A DNA stretch of 64,000 nucleotides from positions 5,394,001-5,458,000 of the forward strand of contig NC_003155.5 in NCBI RefSeq assembly GCF_000009765.2, read 5' to 3'. The notes beneath the pieces are model-generated. The model did no database searches and had not been told where the DNA came from. It saw only the letters and a list, made by a program, of their open reading frames with translations. The translations under genes and the position numbers were made by a program. Of this stretch, positions 51,508-59,949 are shown piece by piece; positions within the stretch are counted from its first letter, which is position 1, and every line of letters begins with the position of its first letter. This DNA comes from Streptomyces avermitilis MA-4680 = NBRC 14893 (GTDB lineage: Bacteria > Actinomycetota > Actinomycetes > Streptomycetales > Streptomycetaceae).

Positions 51508-52695
51508 GTGAAGAACATCCGGAAGACCGGCCGTGGAATCGCGGGCCTGCTGACCGCCGGCGCACTGAGCGCCGGGCTGCTCACGGCGACCGCCACCACG
51601 GCCGAGGCGGCCACCACCTGCTCGGGCGGCGTGAACATCTACGGCGTGCTCGACGACGGCAGACTGACGTTCAGCACCATCAACCCGGCCACCGGAAACC
51701 TCGCCAAGGTGCTCGTCGGACCGGATCTCGGCTTCGAGCCGAAGGCCATGGCGACCCTCAACTTCAACACCATTCTGGTGACCTCGACCTCCGGCGCCCT
51801 CTACCGCGTCGACGTCAAGACCAACAGCAGCAACCTCGCCCTGCTGAACGCGCCGGTGAAGATAGCCGACAGCGGCTGGACCCACGACAAGCTCACCTAC
51901 GACGGTCACGGCCACCTCTACGGCACCACCGCCGCCGGTCTGCTGCTGCGCTACAACGTGACCGAGGACAAGCCCGCCGGCTCCCAGCACATCGGCGCGC
52001 GCACCGAGATCGACACCGGGTTCGTGCTGAAGACCCTCACCGCCACCGGCGACGACCGGCTCAGCGCCACCACCGAGGACGGCAGGCTGCTCGACTACAC
52101 GATCGCCGGCGCGGGTTCCTGGAAGAGCAACGCCCTGAAGACCTCCGGCTGGTCCGGCTTCAACCAGCTCGTCTCGCCCGGCGGCGGCCTCTACTACGGC
52201 CGTCTGGCCACCGGTGCCATGTACTGGTACAAGGACGCCAACCCGACCGACGGCTCCGGCGCCGACATCTCGTACCACCTCGACGACCCGGTCAACACCA
52301 GCGGCTGGACGCAGAAGCTGCTGTCCGCGCAGCCGGGCACCTATACCTGCACCACCACCGCGGACACGGTCGACCGCGACAACATCACCGAGGTCAAGGC
52401 CGCCGGCCGGCAGCTGATGAACGACAAGGACTCCGCCTGGGCCACCTCCGCGCAGTGGAACTGCTTGGAGACGCTCTGGAACCACGAGAGCAACTGGCGC
52501 TGGAACGCGACCAACCCGTCCTCGGGCGCCTACGGCATCCCGCAGTCCCTGCCCGCCTCCAAGATGGACGTCGCGGGCGACGACTGGAAAGAGAACCCGC
52601 TCACCCAGATCAAGTGGGGCCTGAGCTACATCGACGGCCGCTACGGCTCCCCGTGCGACGCGTGGGCCTTCTGGCAGGCCAACAACTGGTACTAG
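51508..52695 (+). CDS. Secreted tachylectin-propeller protein with SLT-type muramidase domain
   Basis: A 395-residue secreted enzyme. It has a signal peptide (GIAGLLTAGALSAGLLTATA) and residues ~36-265 form a tachylectin-2-type propeller (IYGVLDDGRLTFSTINPATG, PGGGLYYGRLATGAMYWYKD). The C-terminal ~100 residues are a lytic transglycosylase-like domain (CLETLWNHESNWRWNATNPS, SGAYGIPQSLPASKM), with Glu in the NHESNW motif as catalytic acid. The lectin part likely binds amino-sugar polymers and directs wall cleavage. It converges with a paralogue that shares the lectin part. Confidence 0.92.
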   Translation: MKNIRKTGRGIAGLLTAGALSAGLLTATATTAEAATTCSGGVNIYGVLDDGRLTFSTINPATGNLAKVLVGPDLGFEPKAMATLNFNTILVTSTSGALYRVDVKTNSSNLALLNAPVKIADSGWTHDKLTYDGHGHLYGTTAAGLLLRYNVTEDKPAGSQHIGARTEIDTGFVLKTLTATGDDRLSATTEDGRLLDYTIAGAGSWKSNALKTSGWSGFNQLVSPGGGLYYGRLATGAMYWYKDANPTDGSGADISYHLDDPVNTSGWTQKLLSAQPGTYTCTTTADTVDRDNITEVKAAGRQLMNDKDSAWATSAQWNCLETLWNHESNWRWNATNPSSGAYGIPQSLPASKMDVAGDDWKENPLTQIKWGLSYIDGRYGSPCDAWAFWQANNWY

Positions 52696-52713
52696 AACCA
52701 GGACACCGCACAA

Positions 52714-52752
52714 GGGTGACGCCCCCTCCACGAGGGGGCGTCACCCTTTTTT
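52714..52752 (+). terminator. Strong intrinsic terminator of the tachylectin-SLT gene
   Basis: gggtgacgccccctc (52714-52728) pairs perfectly with 52732-52746, followed by tttttt. It is the clearest intrinsic terminator in the window. Confidence 0.92.
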
Positions 52753-53002
52753 GCGGGGAGTTGCCGGAGTTGACCACGCCGTCGAGGGTGACCTGTACGC
52801 CGTAGGGCTGCTGTGCGCTCCGCCGCGCGTTCCGCCATAGGCCCGCCGGTGCGTGCCGCCGTACGCCCCGCCACAGGCCGCGACCGCGAGGCTGTACGTC
52901 GAGCAGCTCGCCTCCGCGGCGAAGTCGGAGGTGACGGCGCCCGCCCGAAACGGTCACCGTCGACGCGGGATTCCGGCGGTCCTCCGCACGGTCGGAACAC
53001 GA
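52753..53002. other. Convergent intergenic region with worn coding traces
   Basis: Two minus-strand frames each give short protein-like stretches (FRAGAVTSDFAAEASCSTYS and YGVQVTLDGVVNSGNS) but no single open gene. It may be a decayed secreted-protein gene. Confidence 0.35.
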
Positions 53003-53032
53003 GAGGGCCCCGCCGTAACCGGCGGGGCCCTC
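53003..53032 (-). terminator. Terminator of the tachylectin-CHAP gene
   Basis: gagggccccgccg / cggcggggccctc form a perfect 13-bp stem with loop taac, 28 bp beyond the minus-strand stop. Confidence 0.85.
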
Positions 53033-53059
53033 AGGGGCGGGAGCGGGGGAGAGAGGGGA

Positions 53060-54325
53060 TCAGTCGACGGGGGAGGTGAAGCCCGCGATGTCGCCCGCGT
53101 TCAGCGGGTTGTTGTTGGTCTTCCAGTTGTAGGTGGTCTTCTTCACCATGTCGCTCTCGTTGCCGCCGACCGTGGTGACGTAGTCGCCGTCGACCGCGAC
53201 GACCAGGTTGACGTGGTTGGCGTTGCCGCCGCCGCTGTAGCCGTAGACAACGGCGTCGCCGACCTTCGGGGTGCTGTGCAGGGTGCCGTTGTTCTGCCCG
53301 TAGGTGTAGAGGCTGCCGGCCTCCGGGGTCACGCCGCTGGTCTTGGCCCCCACGTTGGCCCACACGTAACGGACGAACTCGGCGCACCAGGCACCCGGGT
53401 AGTGGAAGTCGAAGTCGTTGAAGTCCTTGCCGACCTGGGCGTTGGCGACCTTGGCTATCTTCTCGCCGGTGGTGGCGGAGGGCGCCGGGGGCACGTAGGC
53501 GCAGTTGTTCGCGTAGGCCGACAGCAGGCTCTGGGTCCAGCCGGAGGCGTCCACCGGGTCGCTGGAGTGGTACGCGATGTCGGAGCCGTCACCGTCGGTC
53601 GGGTCGACGTCGTGGTACCAGTACATGCCACCGTTGGTACGGCCGTAGTACAGGCCACCGCCGGGGGAGGTGAGCGAGTCGACCGCGGACCAGCCGTCGC
53701 TCTTGAGCGTGGCGCGCGTCCAGTCGCCCACACCGTCGATCTTGTAGCTGTACAGCTGGCCGCCCGAGGTCGAGGCGATGATGCGGTCGTCGCCGGCCGC
53801 GGCGAGGGTCTTGAGGACGAAACCGGTGTCGATCACCACGTGCTGGCCGATGTGCGCCGAACCCGAAGGCTTGGCCTGGGACACGACGTACTGGTGGAGC
53901 TGGCCCTCGACCGTGCCGTAGAGGTGGCCTGCGCCGTCGTACACCATCTTGTCGAACGTCCAGCCGCCGTCCCAGATCTTCACGACGCCGGCCACGGTCA
54001 GCGAGGTGTTGTTCGTCTGCACGTCGACGCGGTAGAGGTCGCCGGTGGTCGAGGTGACCAGGACCGTGTTGAAGTTGAGGGTCGCCATGGCCTTCGGTGT
54101 GAAGCCGAGGGCCGGGCCGATGAGCGTCTTGGTGCGGTCGCCGGTGTTCGGCTCGATCTGCGTGTACGTCAGCCGGCCGTCCGACAGCGTGCCGTAGATC
54201 GACACGTCACCGGTGCACGAGGCGGCGGCCTGCGCGGCCCCGCCGGTGACCGTGACCAGTCCGAGGGACATCGCGCCGACGGCGAGGGCGGCGGAGGTAC
54301 GGCGGACGGCGTTGCTCAGCTTCAT
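53060..54325 (-). CDS. Secreted tachylectin-propeller protein with CHAP amidase domain
   Basis: A 421-residue secreted enzyme. It has a signal peptide (TSAALAVGAMSLGLVTVTGG) and a propeller ~35-275 (IYGTLSDGRLTYTQIEPNTG, PGGGLYYGRTNGGMYWYHDV). The C-terminal CHAP domain has catalytic Cys in GAWCAEFVRYVWANVG and His in GNANHVNLVVAVDGDYVTTV. It cleaves peptidoglycan peptides. It shares the lectin part with the convergent SLT enzyme but has a different blade, an example of domain swapping. ATG 54325 has GCAGGAGATCCC before it. Confidence 0.93.
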   Translation of the reverse strand: MKLSNAVRRTSAALAVGAMSLGLVTVTGGAAQAAASCTGDVSIYGTLSDGRLTYTQIEPNTGDRTKTLIGPALGFTPKAMATLNFNTVLVTSTTGDLYRVDVQTNNTSLTVAGVVKIWDGGWTFDKMVYDGAGHLYGTVEGQLHQYVVSQAKPSGSAHIGQHVVIDTGFVLKTLAAAGDDRIIASTSGGQLYSYKIDGVGDWTRATLKSDGWSAVDSLTSPGGGLYYGRTNGGMYWYHDVDPTDGDGSDIAYHSSDPVDASGWTQSLLSAYANNCAYVPPAPSATTGEKIAKVANAQVGKDFNDFDFHYPGAWCAEFVRYVWANVGAKTSGVTPEAGSLYTYGQNNGTLHSTPKVGDAVVYGYSGGGNANHVNLVVAVDGDYVTTVGGNESDMVKKTTYNWKTNNNPLNAGDIAGFTSPVD

Positions 54326-55473
54326 GGGATCTCCTGCGGCATGGAAGTCGAGCGGGCGAAGGCACATCCCTGGCCCAGACAGCTGCCCTGCAGGTACAGC
54401 TGTGAAGGTTGTCGCGGGTGTGACGCCCGGTGGCAGGAGCTACTTTCGCCGCAGTGGGCGGGGGTGGAAAGAGAGACCGCGTGGACGCAAGCGGCCCTGG
54501 CCCGTTGCGTCCTGACGAGGTGTGGGCGCGCCCTGGCCGGCCTGCCGCCGAGGCACGACACAGGGCGCAAGAGCGCGCCCGCTTCGTCGAACGAGCCCTC
54601 GCGCTCCCGCGCGCCTCTGACCAGCGCTCACGGAATGTCTGCCACCGGCTGAAACTTGGACGACTTGTGGAGGCGCTGACCGGCGCGGTCATGAGTCGAG
54701 ACCACGCAGACCGAGGTGATCACCCAGGTCGAGCTGCGCATGCGGGCCACGGGCCCAGGAACCCGGCGACCCGTCTTCTACTGGGACGAGGGCGGCACCT
54801 TCACCTACGACCGCACGCTGTCGTACGCGTGGATCGCGGATCCCGGAAGCGAATGCTCTTCGCGAGTGCATCGGCCTTGATGTCGCGATCTGGAAACGTC
54901 CCTCCCGCTTGGCGGGCAAATCCTTGAAGCCCTGACCATCAGGGAAACGGAGCAAGTTGTGAAGATCTTTCCAGGCGCGTCGGGGCGTCAGCGGCTGGCG
55001 GCCGGAAGCGATTGACCTTCGCTGAAGATGCCCTGAGATGCCCCGGCTTCGCGAGCGAGGCCGGGGCGTGGGCACCGTGATGTGCCCTGGTTGGCAGCGG
55101 CTTGACGGCGTGACACCCCGCCGTCGGACGGACTCGGAGGCGATCCGCAGGTTTCGAATTGGTAAAGAGGGGTTCCGCCTAGCGAATCTTTGTTGAATTC
55201 TTAAGATCCACAAATGAGGGGAGTTTGTGAAGATCGCTGGCCGTCGTACGTGCACGTTCAGGCAGGGGTCTGGACAAGGCCGGTGACGCGGTGATGGTTC
55301 GACGTAGGCGTTTGCTGCAACCCGACGGGGGTTCAGCGCGACGCTCCCACACCGCTCTATGCAGTACCCGACGCCGCGAGCTGCCTGCTTCAGGAACAGG
55401 CAGCTCGCATTTCAGGGGCGCCGTTTTCCAGTTCGCGCTTGTTCGCGGACTGGCTGAAGGGGAGGAAACCACC
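54326..55473. other. 1.1-kb gene-poor region upstream of the polysaccharide operon
   Basis: No intact gene. A short protein-like stretch (RRPVFYWDEGGTFTYDRTLS, about 54757-54816) lacks a proper frame context and looks like a remnant. The region holds a hairpin gccccggc/gccggggc at 55040-55067, an AT-rich stretch at 55155-55230, and an 11-bp direct repeat ttgtgaagatc at 54957-54967 and 55225-55235. Confidence 0.5.
55376..55408 (+). promoter_or_regulatory. 12-bp hairpin in the leader of the nucleotide-sugar dehydrogenase gene
   Basis: gcgagctgcctg / caggcagctcgc flank a 9-base loop, 65 bp before ATG 55474. There is no T-run, so it is either a weak terminator of something upstream or a structured leader. 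Confidence 0.5.
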
Positions 55474-56733
55474 ATGCACGTTTGCGTGCTCGGGCAGGGC
55501 TATGTCGGCCTGCCCCTGGCCCTGAGGGCCGCCGAGGCCGGACACACCGTGACCGGCTACGAACCGGACCGGAAGCGTTGCGAGCAGCTGGCCGCCGGAT
55601 CGTCCTACATCGAGGACATCGAATCCACGCGGCTCCAGCGAGTGCTGCGTTCGGGCGCCTACACCGCCAGCTCGGATCCGAAGGACCTCAAGGGCTTCGA
55701 CGTTGCGGTCATCACCGTGCCGACCCCGCTGACCGACCGTGCCCCGGATCTCAGCTGCGTACGAGAAGCCGGCGGCGTACTGGCCGAGTGGCTGGAGCCG
55801 GGCGCCACCGTGGTGCTTGAGTCGACTACGCATCCGGGCACCACCCGTGACTTGCTCATCCCCCTGCTGGAGGAGGGCTCGGGCCTGGTCGCCGGGCAGG
55901 ACTTCCATGTCGGCTTCAGCCCCGAGCGCATCGATCCCGGCAACGCCGACTGGCGGCTGGAGAACACGCCCAAGATCGTCGCCGGGCTCACGGATGCCTG
56001 CCTGCGGCAGGTGAAGGCCTTCTACGACTCGGTCACCGAAGTCACCGTCCCGGCCTCGGGGCTGGAAGAGGCCGAGCTGGCCAAGGTGTTCGAGAACACC
56101 TACCGGCACGTCAACATCGCGCTTGTCAATGAACTCTCGCGGATGGCTCACACACTTGGCGTGGACGTGTGGCACACCCTGGAGTTGGCCGCGACCAAGC
56201 CGTTCGGGTTCACCAAGTTCCTGCCTGGACCGGGCGTCGGCGGACACTGCCTGCCCATCGACCCTGTCTACCTCAGCCACCACGTCAAGGCACGGCACGG
56301 GCAGACCTTCCGGCTCATCGAGCTGGCTCAGGACATCAACGAAAGTCAGCCCGACTATGTGGTGCGTCGCTTGCAGGACTCGCTCAGCCGTCGCTTTCGC
56401 CGCAGCGTCCACGGTGCTCGCATTCTCGCCCTGGGTGCCGCATACAAGCCGGGAACCGCGGACGCCCGCCAGTCGCCGGCCGTCCAGGTCATCGACCGGC
56501 TGCGCACCATGGGCGCGGACGTCACCGTCGTAGACCCCTACTTGTCGGACGGCGGCTCCAGGGAGATCCCCTTCGCCGCTGTGGAGGACGGCACGAGCGT
56601 CGCCGACTTCGATGCGGTGGTCCTGCTCACCCCGCATGGCGAGTTCGACCTCACTCAGCTCGCCGCCGAGGCCGCATACGTGCTCGACACCCGTGGCGTC
56701 ATGGCGACAGCCCCGCACGTCGAGCGGCTGTAG
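55474..56733 (+). CDS. Nucleotide-sugar (UDP-glucose/ManNAc type) 6-dehydrogenase
   Basis: A 419-residue enzyme. It has the NAD motif VCVLGQGYVGLPLALRAAEA, VITVPTPLTDR, PERIDPGN, ENTYRHVNIALVNELSRMA and catalytic Cys ~259 in GPGVGGHCLPIDP. The C-terminal domain includes ILALGAAYKPGTADARQSPA. It oxidises a UDP-sugar to the uronic acid. The ribosome-binding site is GGGGAGGAAA. It is the first gene of an apparent operon with two tiny proteins and a hyaluronan-synthase-like glycosyltransferase, so it should supply the uronate precursor. Confidence 0.95.
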   Translation: MHVCVLGQGYVGLPLALRAAEAGHTVTGYEPDRKRCEQLAAGSSYIEDIESTRLQRVLRSGAYTASSDPKDLKGFDVAVITVPTPLTDRAPDLSCVREAGGVLAEWLEPGATVVLESTTHPGTTRDLLIPLLEEGSGLVAGQDFHVGFSPERIDPGNADWRLENTPKIVAGLTDACLRQVKAFYDSVTEVTVPASGLEEAELAKVFENTYRHVNIALVNELSRMAHTLGVDVWHTLELAATKPFGFTKFLPGPGVGGHCLPIDPVYLSHHVKARHGQTFRLIELAQDINESQPDYVVRRLQDSLSRRFRRSVHGARILALGAAYKPGTADARQSPAVQVIDRLRTMGADVTVVDPYLSDGGSREIPFAAVEDGTSVADFDAVVLLTPHGEFDLTQLAAEAAYVLDTRGVMATAPHVERL

Positions 56734-56753
56734 AGCACAGAGGGACCAACGCC

Positions 56754-56918
56754 GTGGGGATGAGGGAGCGAGATCCCGTCCCGGCCGAGATCCAGGGCGC
56801 CGTGGGGCCGCTGACGGCCCACGACGTGTACGACGTCACGGAGGTCGCCGACGAGGCGGCCCATGTGCCGGTCATACGCGGTGCCATGCCGGCCCGCGAC
56901 GACATCGGGCGTCTTTGA
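56754..56918 (+). CDS. Small acidic protein in polysaccharide operon
   Basis: A 54-residue ORF from GTG 56754 with GAGGGACC upstream (ATG 56760 possible). It reads RERDPVPAEIQGAVGPLTAH then DVYDVTEVADEAAHVPVIRG, hydrophilic and acidic. It lies between the dehydrogenase (20 bp) and a small membrane protein (20 bp). The function is unknown; the spacing and codon bias support a gene. Confidence 0.55.
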   Translation: MGMRERDPVPAEIQGAVGPLTAHDVYDVTEVADEAAHVPVIRGAMPARDDIGRL

Positions 56919-56938
56919 CGCTCGGGAAAGAGGTAAAC

Positions 56939-57112
56939 ATGTACGGACAGAATGGTGTGGGTGCCGCGATCGGTACGGCCACCGGGGGAGCGGCGTTGGC
57001 CGCCACGGGCGGCACGGCTCTGGGCTGGATCGTGCTGGGGGCCATGCTCCTTGTGGTCAGCGGCGTGGCGGTCTTCCGCCTGGCGACCCGCGGTAAGCGA
57101 GTGATCGCTTGA
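56939..57112 (+). CDS. Small glycine-rich membrane protein in polysaccharide operon
   Basis: A 57-residue protein with GAAAGAGG upstream of ATG 56939. A Gly/Ala/Thr-rich start (NGVGAAIGTATGGAALAATG) precedes one strong span (ALGWIVLGAMLLVVSGVAVF) and a basic tail. It resembles sorting-signal tails but has no LPxTG motif. The next gene's TTG overlaps its stop. It may be a subunit or regulator of the glycosyltransferase. Confidence 0.65.
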   Translation: MYGQNGVGAAIGTATGGAALAATGGTALGWIVLGAMLLVVSGVAVFRLATRGKRVIA

Positions 57113-58428
57113 GCACTTCATCACGGGCCCGATTCACCGTGGTGACCGCTGTGGTGGTGGCGGCTCTGGCCGCTGCCACCGTGGTGGTGCACCTCCAGTC
57201 GAAGAGCCCGATCCTGACGTTCTACTGGTGGCTGGGCACGATGGTGATCGTGCTCTGCCTGGTCTCTTTCCTGAAGGGCCGGTCCTTCACGCACCTGCCC
57301 GTGGCCCCCGGTCGAACGGTGGCCATCATCCCCGCCTTCGAGGAGCCCACGGACAACCTGCACCGAACGGTGTGGTCGCTGCTGGCCCAGACGCATCCGA
57401 TCGACGAGATCCACGTGATCGACGACGGCTCGAAGCAACACCCCGTGGAGCCCTTCGAACACCCCCGGGTCTTCTGGCACCGGCAGGAGAACAAGGGCAA
57501 GCGCGGAGCGCAGGTCACGGTGCTCCGCCACCTTCAGGCGGAGGGCAAGCACTTCGACTTCGTTCTCACCATCGACTCGGACGGCGAGCCTTTCCCGGAT
57601 GCACTGGAGCAGCAGCTCCGGGCCATGAGCAATCCGAAGATCCAGGCCACCACGGGGATGATCTACATCCGCAACTTCGAGGAGACCTGGGTCTCCAGGG
57701 CTGCGGACATCGACATCGGTACCTCGTGCGTGATGATGCGGTCCTCGCGCTCCATGCTCGGAGCGCTGGAGACCACGTCGGGCGCACTCGCTCTCTACCG
57801 GGCCGAGCTGCTCTACGACCACCTGGATGCCTACGAGGTGGAGTGCGGAACGGGCGACGACCGTTGGCTGGCGCTGCGGGCCCTCATGCGCGGTGAGGTC
57901 GTGGCCGTCAACGAGGCCGGCGTGATCACTGACATGCCGACCACGCTGAAGAAGACCTACCGGCAGCGCCTGCGCTGGGCCCGGTCATGGTGGTGGATGC
58001 TGCCGTTCGTCTACTCCCGGCTGTCCCTGAAGCAACTCATCTCGCCGACCTTCGGTCTGCTCCAGCTCGTCATCACCCCTGTGATGCTGGCCTGGACACT
58101 CGTGATGACGCTGATGACCCTGGGCGGCCGGTACCACAACCCCGGCGTGGCCCTGGTCTACCTCGGGGTCTACCTCGTGGTCCGGTACGGCCAGTCGGGT
58201 CTGTACGTACTCATGCGGCCGGACATGACCACGCGCCAGCGGTGGCGCTCGTGGCTCGTCGGAACCCCGACGGCCGTGTTCATGAACATCGTGCTCCTGT
58301 GCCCCACCCGCTACTGGGCTCTGTTCAAGCTCCGCGACAACGCGTGGCAGTCCCGAGGACTGACGGCCAAGACGGCCCTGCCGAAGGGCCGCCACTACGC
58401 CGAGGCGAAGGATCTGACGAACGCGTGA
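57109..58428 (+). CDS. Processive family 2 glycosyltransferase (hyaluronan-synthase-like)
   Basis: A 439-residue membrane enzyme with two N-terminal spans (~8-28, ~35-55). The GT2 core has IIPAFEEPTDNLHRTVWSLL, IDEIHVIDDGSK, DxD in FVLTIDSDGEPF, GTGDDRWLALRALM and the processive QxxRW (RQRLRWARSW). Further spans follow. It likely polymerises and exports a glucuronate-containing chain. The start is TTG 57109 (TTGA overlap with the previous gene). The pairing with a UDP-sugar dehydrogenase is the classic hyaluronan-type combination. Confidence 0.93.
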   Translation: MSTSSRARFTVVTAVVVAALAAATVVVHLQSKSPILTFYWWLGTMVIVLCLVSFLKGRSFTHLPVAPGRTVAIIPAFEEPTDNLHRTVWSLLAQTHPIDEIHVIDDGSKQHPVEPFEHPRVFWHRQENKGKRGAQVTVLRHLQAEGKHFDFVLTIDSDGEPFPDALEQQLRAMSNPKIQATTGMIYIRNFEETWVSRAADIDIGTSCVMMRSSRSMLGALETTSGALALYRAELLYDHLDAYEVECGTGDDRWLALRALMRGEVVAVNEAGVITDMPTTLKKTYRQRLRWARSWWWMLPFVYSRLSLKQLISPTFGLLQLVITPVMLAWTLVMTLMTLGGRYHNPGVALVYLGVYLVVRYGQSGLYVLMRPDMTTRQRWRSWLVGTPTAVFMNIVLLCPTRYWALFKLRDNAWQSRGLTAKTALPKGRHYAEAKDLTNA

Positions 58429-58736
58429 GTGCCGACAAGGTGATCACGAGCGAGCCGCCGAGGCCCTTCACCGCCGCCTGACACAAGGCCCAGCCGAGTC
58501 GACCGGGCCGACGGCCGCACCCGCTCGGCGTCTGTTTGCCGACGGGCGGGTGCTGGTCCCCATGCCGTCGCGACGGACAAAGCCTGCCTTGGACCCCGGC
58601 GCCTCGCAAAGGCGATCCAGGCCGCACGGAGGACGAGGGCACGTACGCGCACGGCAACCGGGTTCCTGGTGACGTCCGGCGACTGGTCCTCCCGCATTCG
58701 TCCGGCACGCGACGAGTGATCACAGCGGACAGCAAA
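58429..58736. other. Intergenic region before tRNA-Gly
   Basis: About 310 bp between the glycosyltransferase stop and the tRNA terminator. No gene or clear terminator is seen. Confidence 0.5.
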
Positions 58737-58763
58737 AAGGCCCGGGTCTGCGACCTGGGCCTT
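58737..58763 (-). terminator. Terminator of tRNA-Gly
   Basis: On the minus strand a 12-bp stem (one mismatch) with loop GCA is followed by TTTTT (58738-58734). It shares the ccaggtc core with the terminators at 48988 and 50952. Confidence 0.8.
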
Positions 58764-58771
58764 CGTTGTGG

Positions 58772-58842
58772 AGCGGGTGACGAGAATCGAACTCGCGCTC
58801 TGAGCTTGGGAAGCTCATGTTCTACCATTAAACTACACCCGC
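58772..58842 (-). tRNA. tRNA-Gly (anticodon CCC)
   Basis: On the minus strand the acceptor arms are GCGGGTG and CACCCGC, the anticodon stem is TGAGC/GCTCA with loop TTCCCAA (anticodon CCC), and the T arm is GCGAG-TTCGATT-CTCGT. The discriminator is U at 58772 and CCA is encoded at 58771-58769. Confidence 0.95.
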
Positions 58843-59114
58843 GTAAGACGCCGGTTGAGCCGGTGTCTGAATGCTCGCTCACTGTACCTCATGCCCGGCC
58901 CCTGGCGCTGAAGCCATGGGGTCGGTGCGCGTTCCGGGTGGTGGACGCGGCTGCGGGGGGCCGGAGTTGGGGCGTACGGTGGAGGTGCTGAAGAGGGCTT
59001 GGGCGGGGGCGGAGTGCCGCTTGGAGAGCCATCCTTTTGATCCCGTAATGTGGCTTTCGTCGTCAGTCACGTCAGTGAGACGAAGGCTCTTGGGGAAGGG
59101 ACTCTGAGGACTTG

Positions 59115-59279
59115 ATGGAGCGCACCGTCGTCCGTTGTGCCGAGGGGCACGTGTTCAGCACCGCTTCGTTCCCGATGCAGAAGGCCGACAGGCTCGGCCC
59201 CGGCCGGCTCATCCGGTGTCCGCGCTGCGCGCGGATGCGGCACGCCGTGCCGGTCGCCCTGGAGAGGCAGCAGCGGTAG
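59115..59279 (+). CDS. Small zinc-ribbon-like protein
   Basis: A 54-residue protein starting [20 protein letters not shown] with Cys-x3-His, and later [15 protein letters not shown] with CPRC. The pattern Cys, His, Cys-x2-Cys suggests a zinc ribbon. GAGGACTTG precedes ATG 59115. It sits just upstream of dcd, an arrangement I associate with Streptomyces chromosomes. The function is unknown. Confidence 0.75.
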   Translation: MERTVVRCAEGHVFSTASFPMQKADRLGPGRLIRCPRCARMRHAVPVALERQQR

Positions 59280-59353
59280 CAGCGGCAGAGAGAACAGGGC
59301 GCGCGGGTCGTCACGATTGTGGCCGGTCCGCGCGCCTTGCGTATCCTCGGGAC

Positions 59354-59929
59354 GTGCTTCTCTCAGACAAGGACATCCGGGCCGAGATCGACGCCGGACG
59401 GGTCCGTATCGACCCGTACGACGAATCCATGGTGCAGCCCTCGAGCATCGATGTGCGGCTCGACCGCTACTTCCGGGTGTTCGAGAATCACCGCTATCCG
59501 CATATCGACCCTTCCGTCGAGCAGGCCGATCTGACGCGTCTCGTCGAGCCCGAGGGCGACGAGCCGTTCATCCTTCATCCCGGGGAGTTCGTCCTCGCCA
59601 GTACCTACGAGGTCATCTCCCTCCCCGACGACCTCGCGTCCCGGCTGGAGGGGAAGAGTTCCCTCGGGCGGCTCGGGCTGGTCACCCACTCCACCGCCGG
59701 GTTCATCGATCCCGGGTTCTCCGGGCACGTCACGCTCGAGCTCTCCAACCTCGCCACCCTTCCGATCAAGCTCTGGCCGGGCATGAAGATCGGGCAGCTG
59801 TGCATGTTCCGGCTCAGCTCGCCCGCCGAGTTCCCCTACGGCAGTGACCGCTACGGTTCCCGCTACCAGGGGCAGCGCGGACCCACCGCCTCCCGGTCCT
59901 TCCTCAACTTCCATCGGACCCAGGTGTGA
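59354..59929 (+). CDS. dcd: dCTP deaminase
   Basis: A 191-residue enzyme of the exact family length. GTG 59354 starts [20 protein letters not shown]; the core has [15 protein letters not shown], the catalytic block [20 protein letters not shown] and the C-terminal [16 protein letters not shown]. It converts dCTP to dUTP, feeding dTMP synthesis. A TATCCT at 59342-59347 lies 7 bp before the GTG with TTGTGG 19 bp further up, so the mRNA may be leaderless. The phosphoribosyltransferase follows. Confidence 0.98.
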   Translation: MLLSDKDIRAEIDAGRVRIDPYDESMVQPSSIDVRLDRYFRVFENHRYPHIDPSVEQADLTRLVEPEGDEPFILHPGEFVLASTYEVISLPDDLASRLEGKSSLGRLGLVTHSTAGFIDPGFSGHVTLELSNLATLPIKLWPGMKIGQLCMFRLSSPAEFPYGSDRYGSRYQGQRGPTASRSFLNFHRTQV

Positions 59930-59949
59930 GCGGGAGCGTCGAGAACGCC

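Noticed and set aside
53541-54652. Plus-strand 599-residue ORF spanning the CHAP protein
   Set aside because: Opposite-strand shadow of a gene with a signal peptide, lectin repeats and CHAP motifs.
58772-58842. tRNA-Gly as an integration site for the polysaccharide region
   Set aside because: No second copy of the tRNA 3' end was found on the far side, so there is no evidence of an attachment-site duplication.
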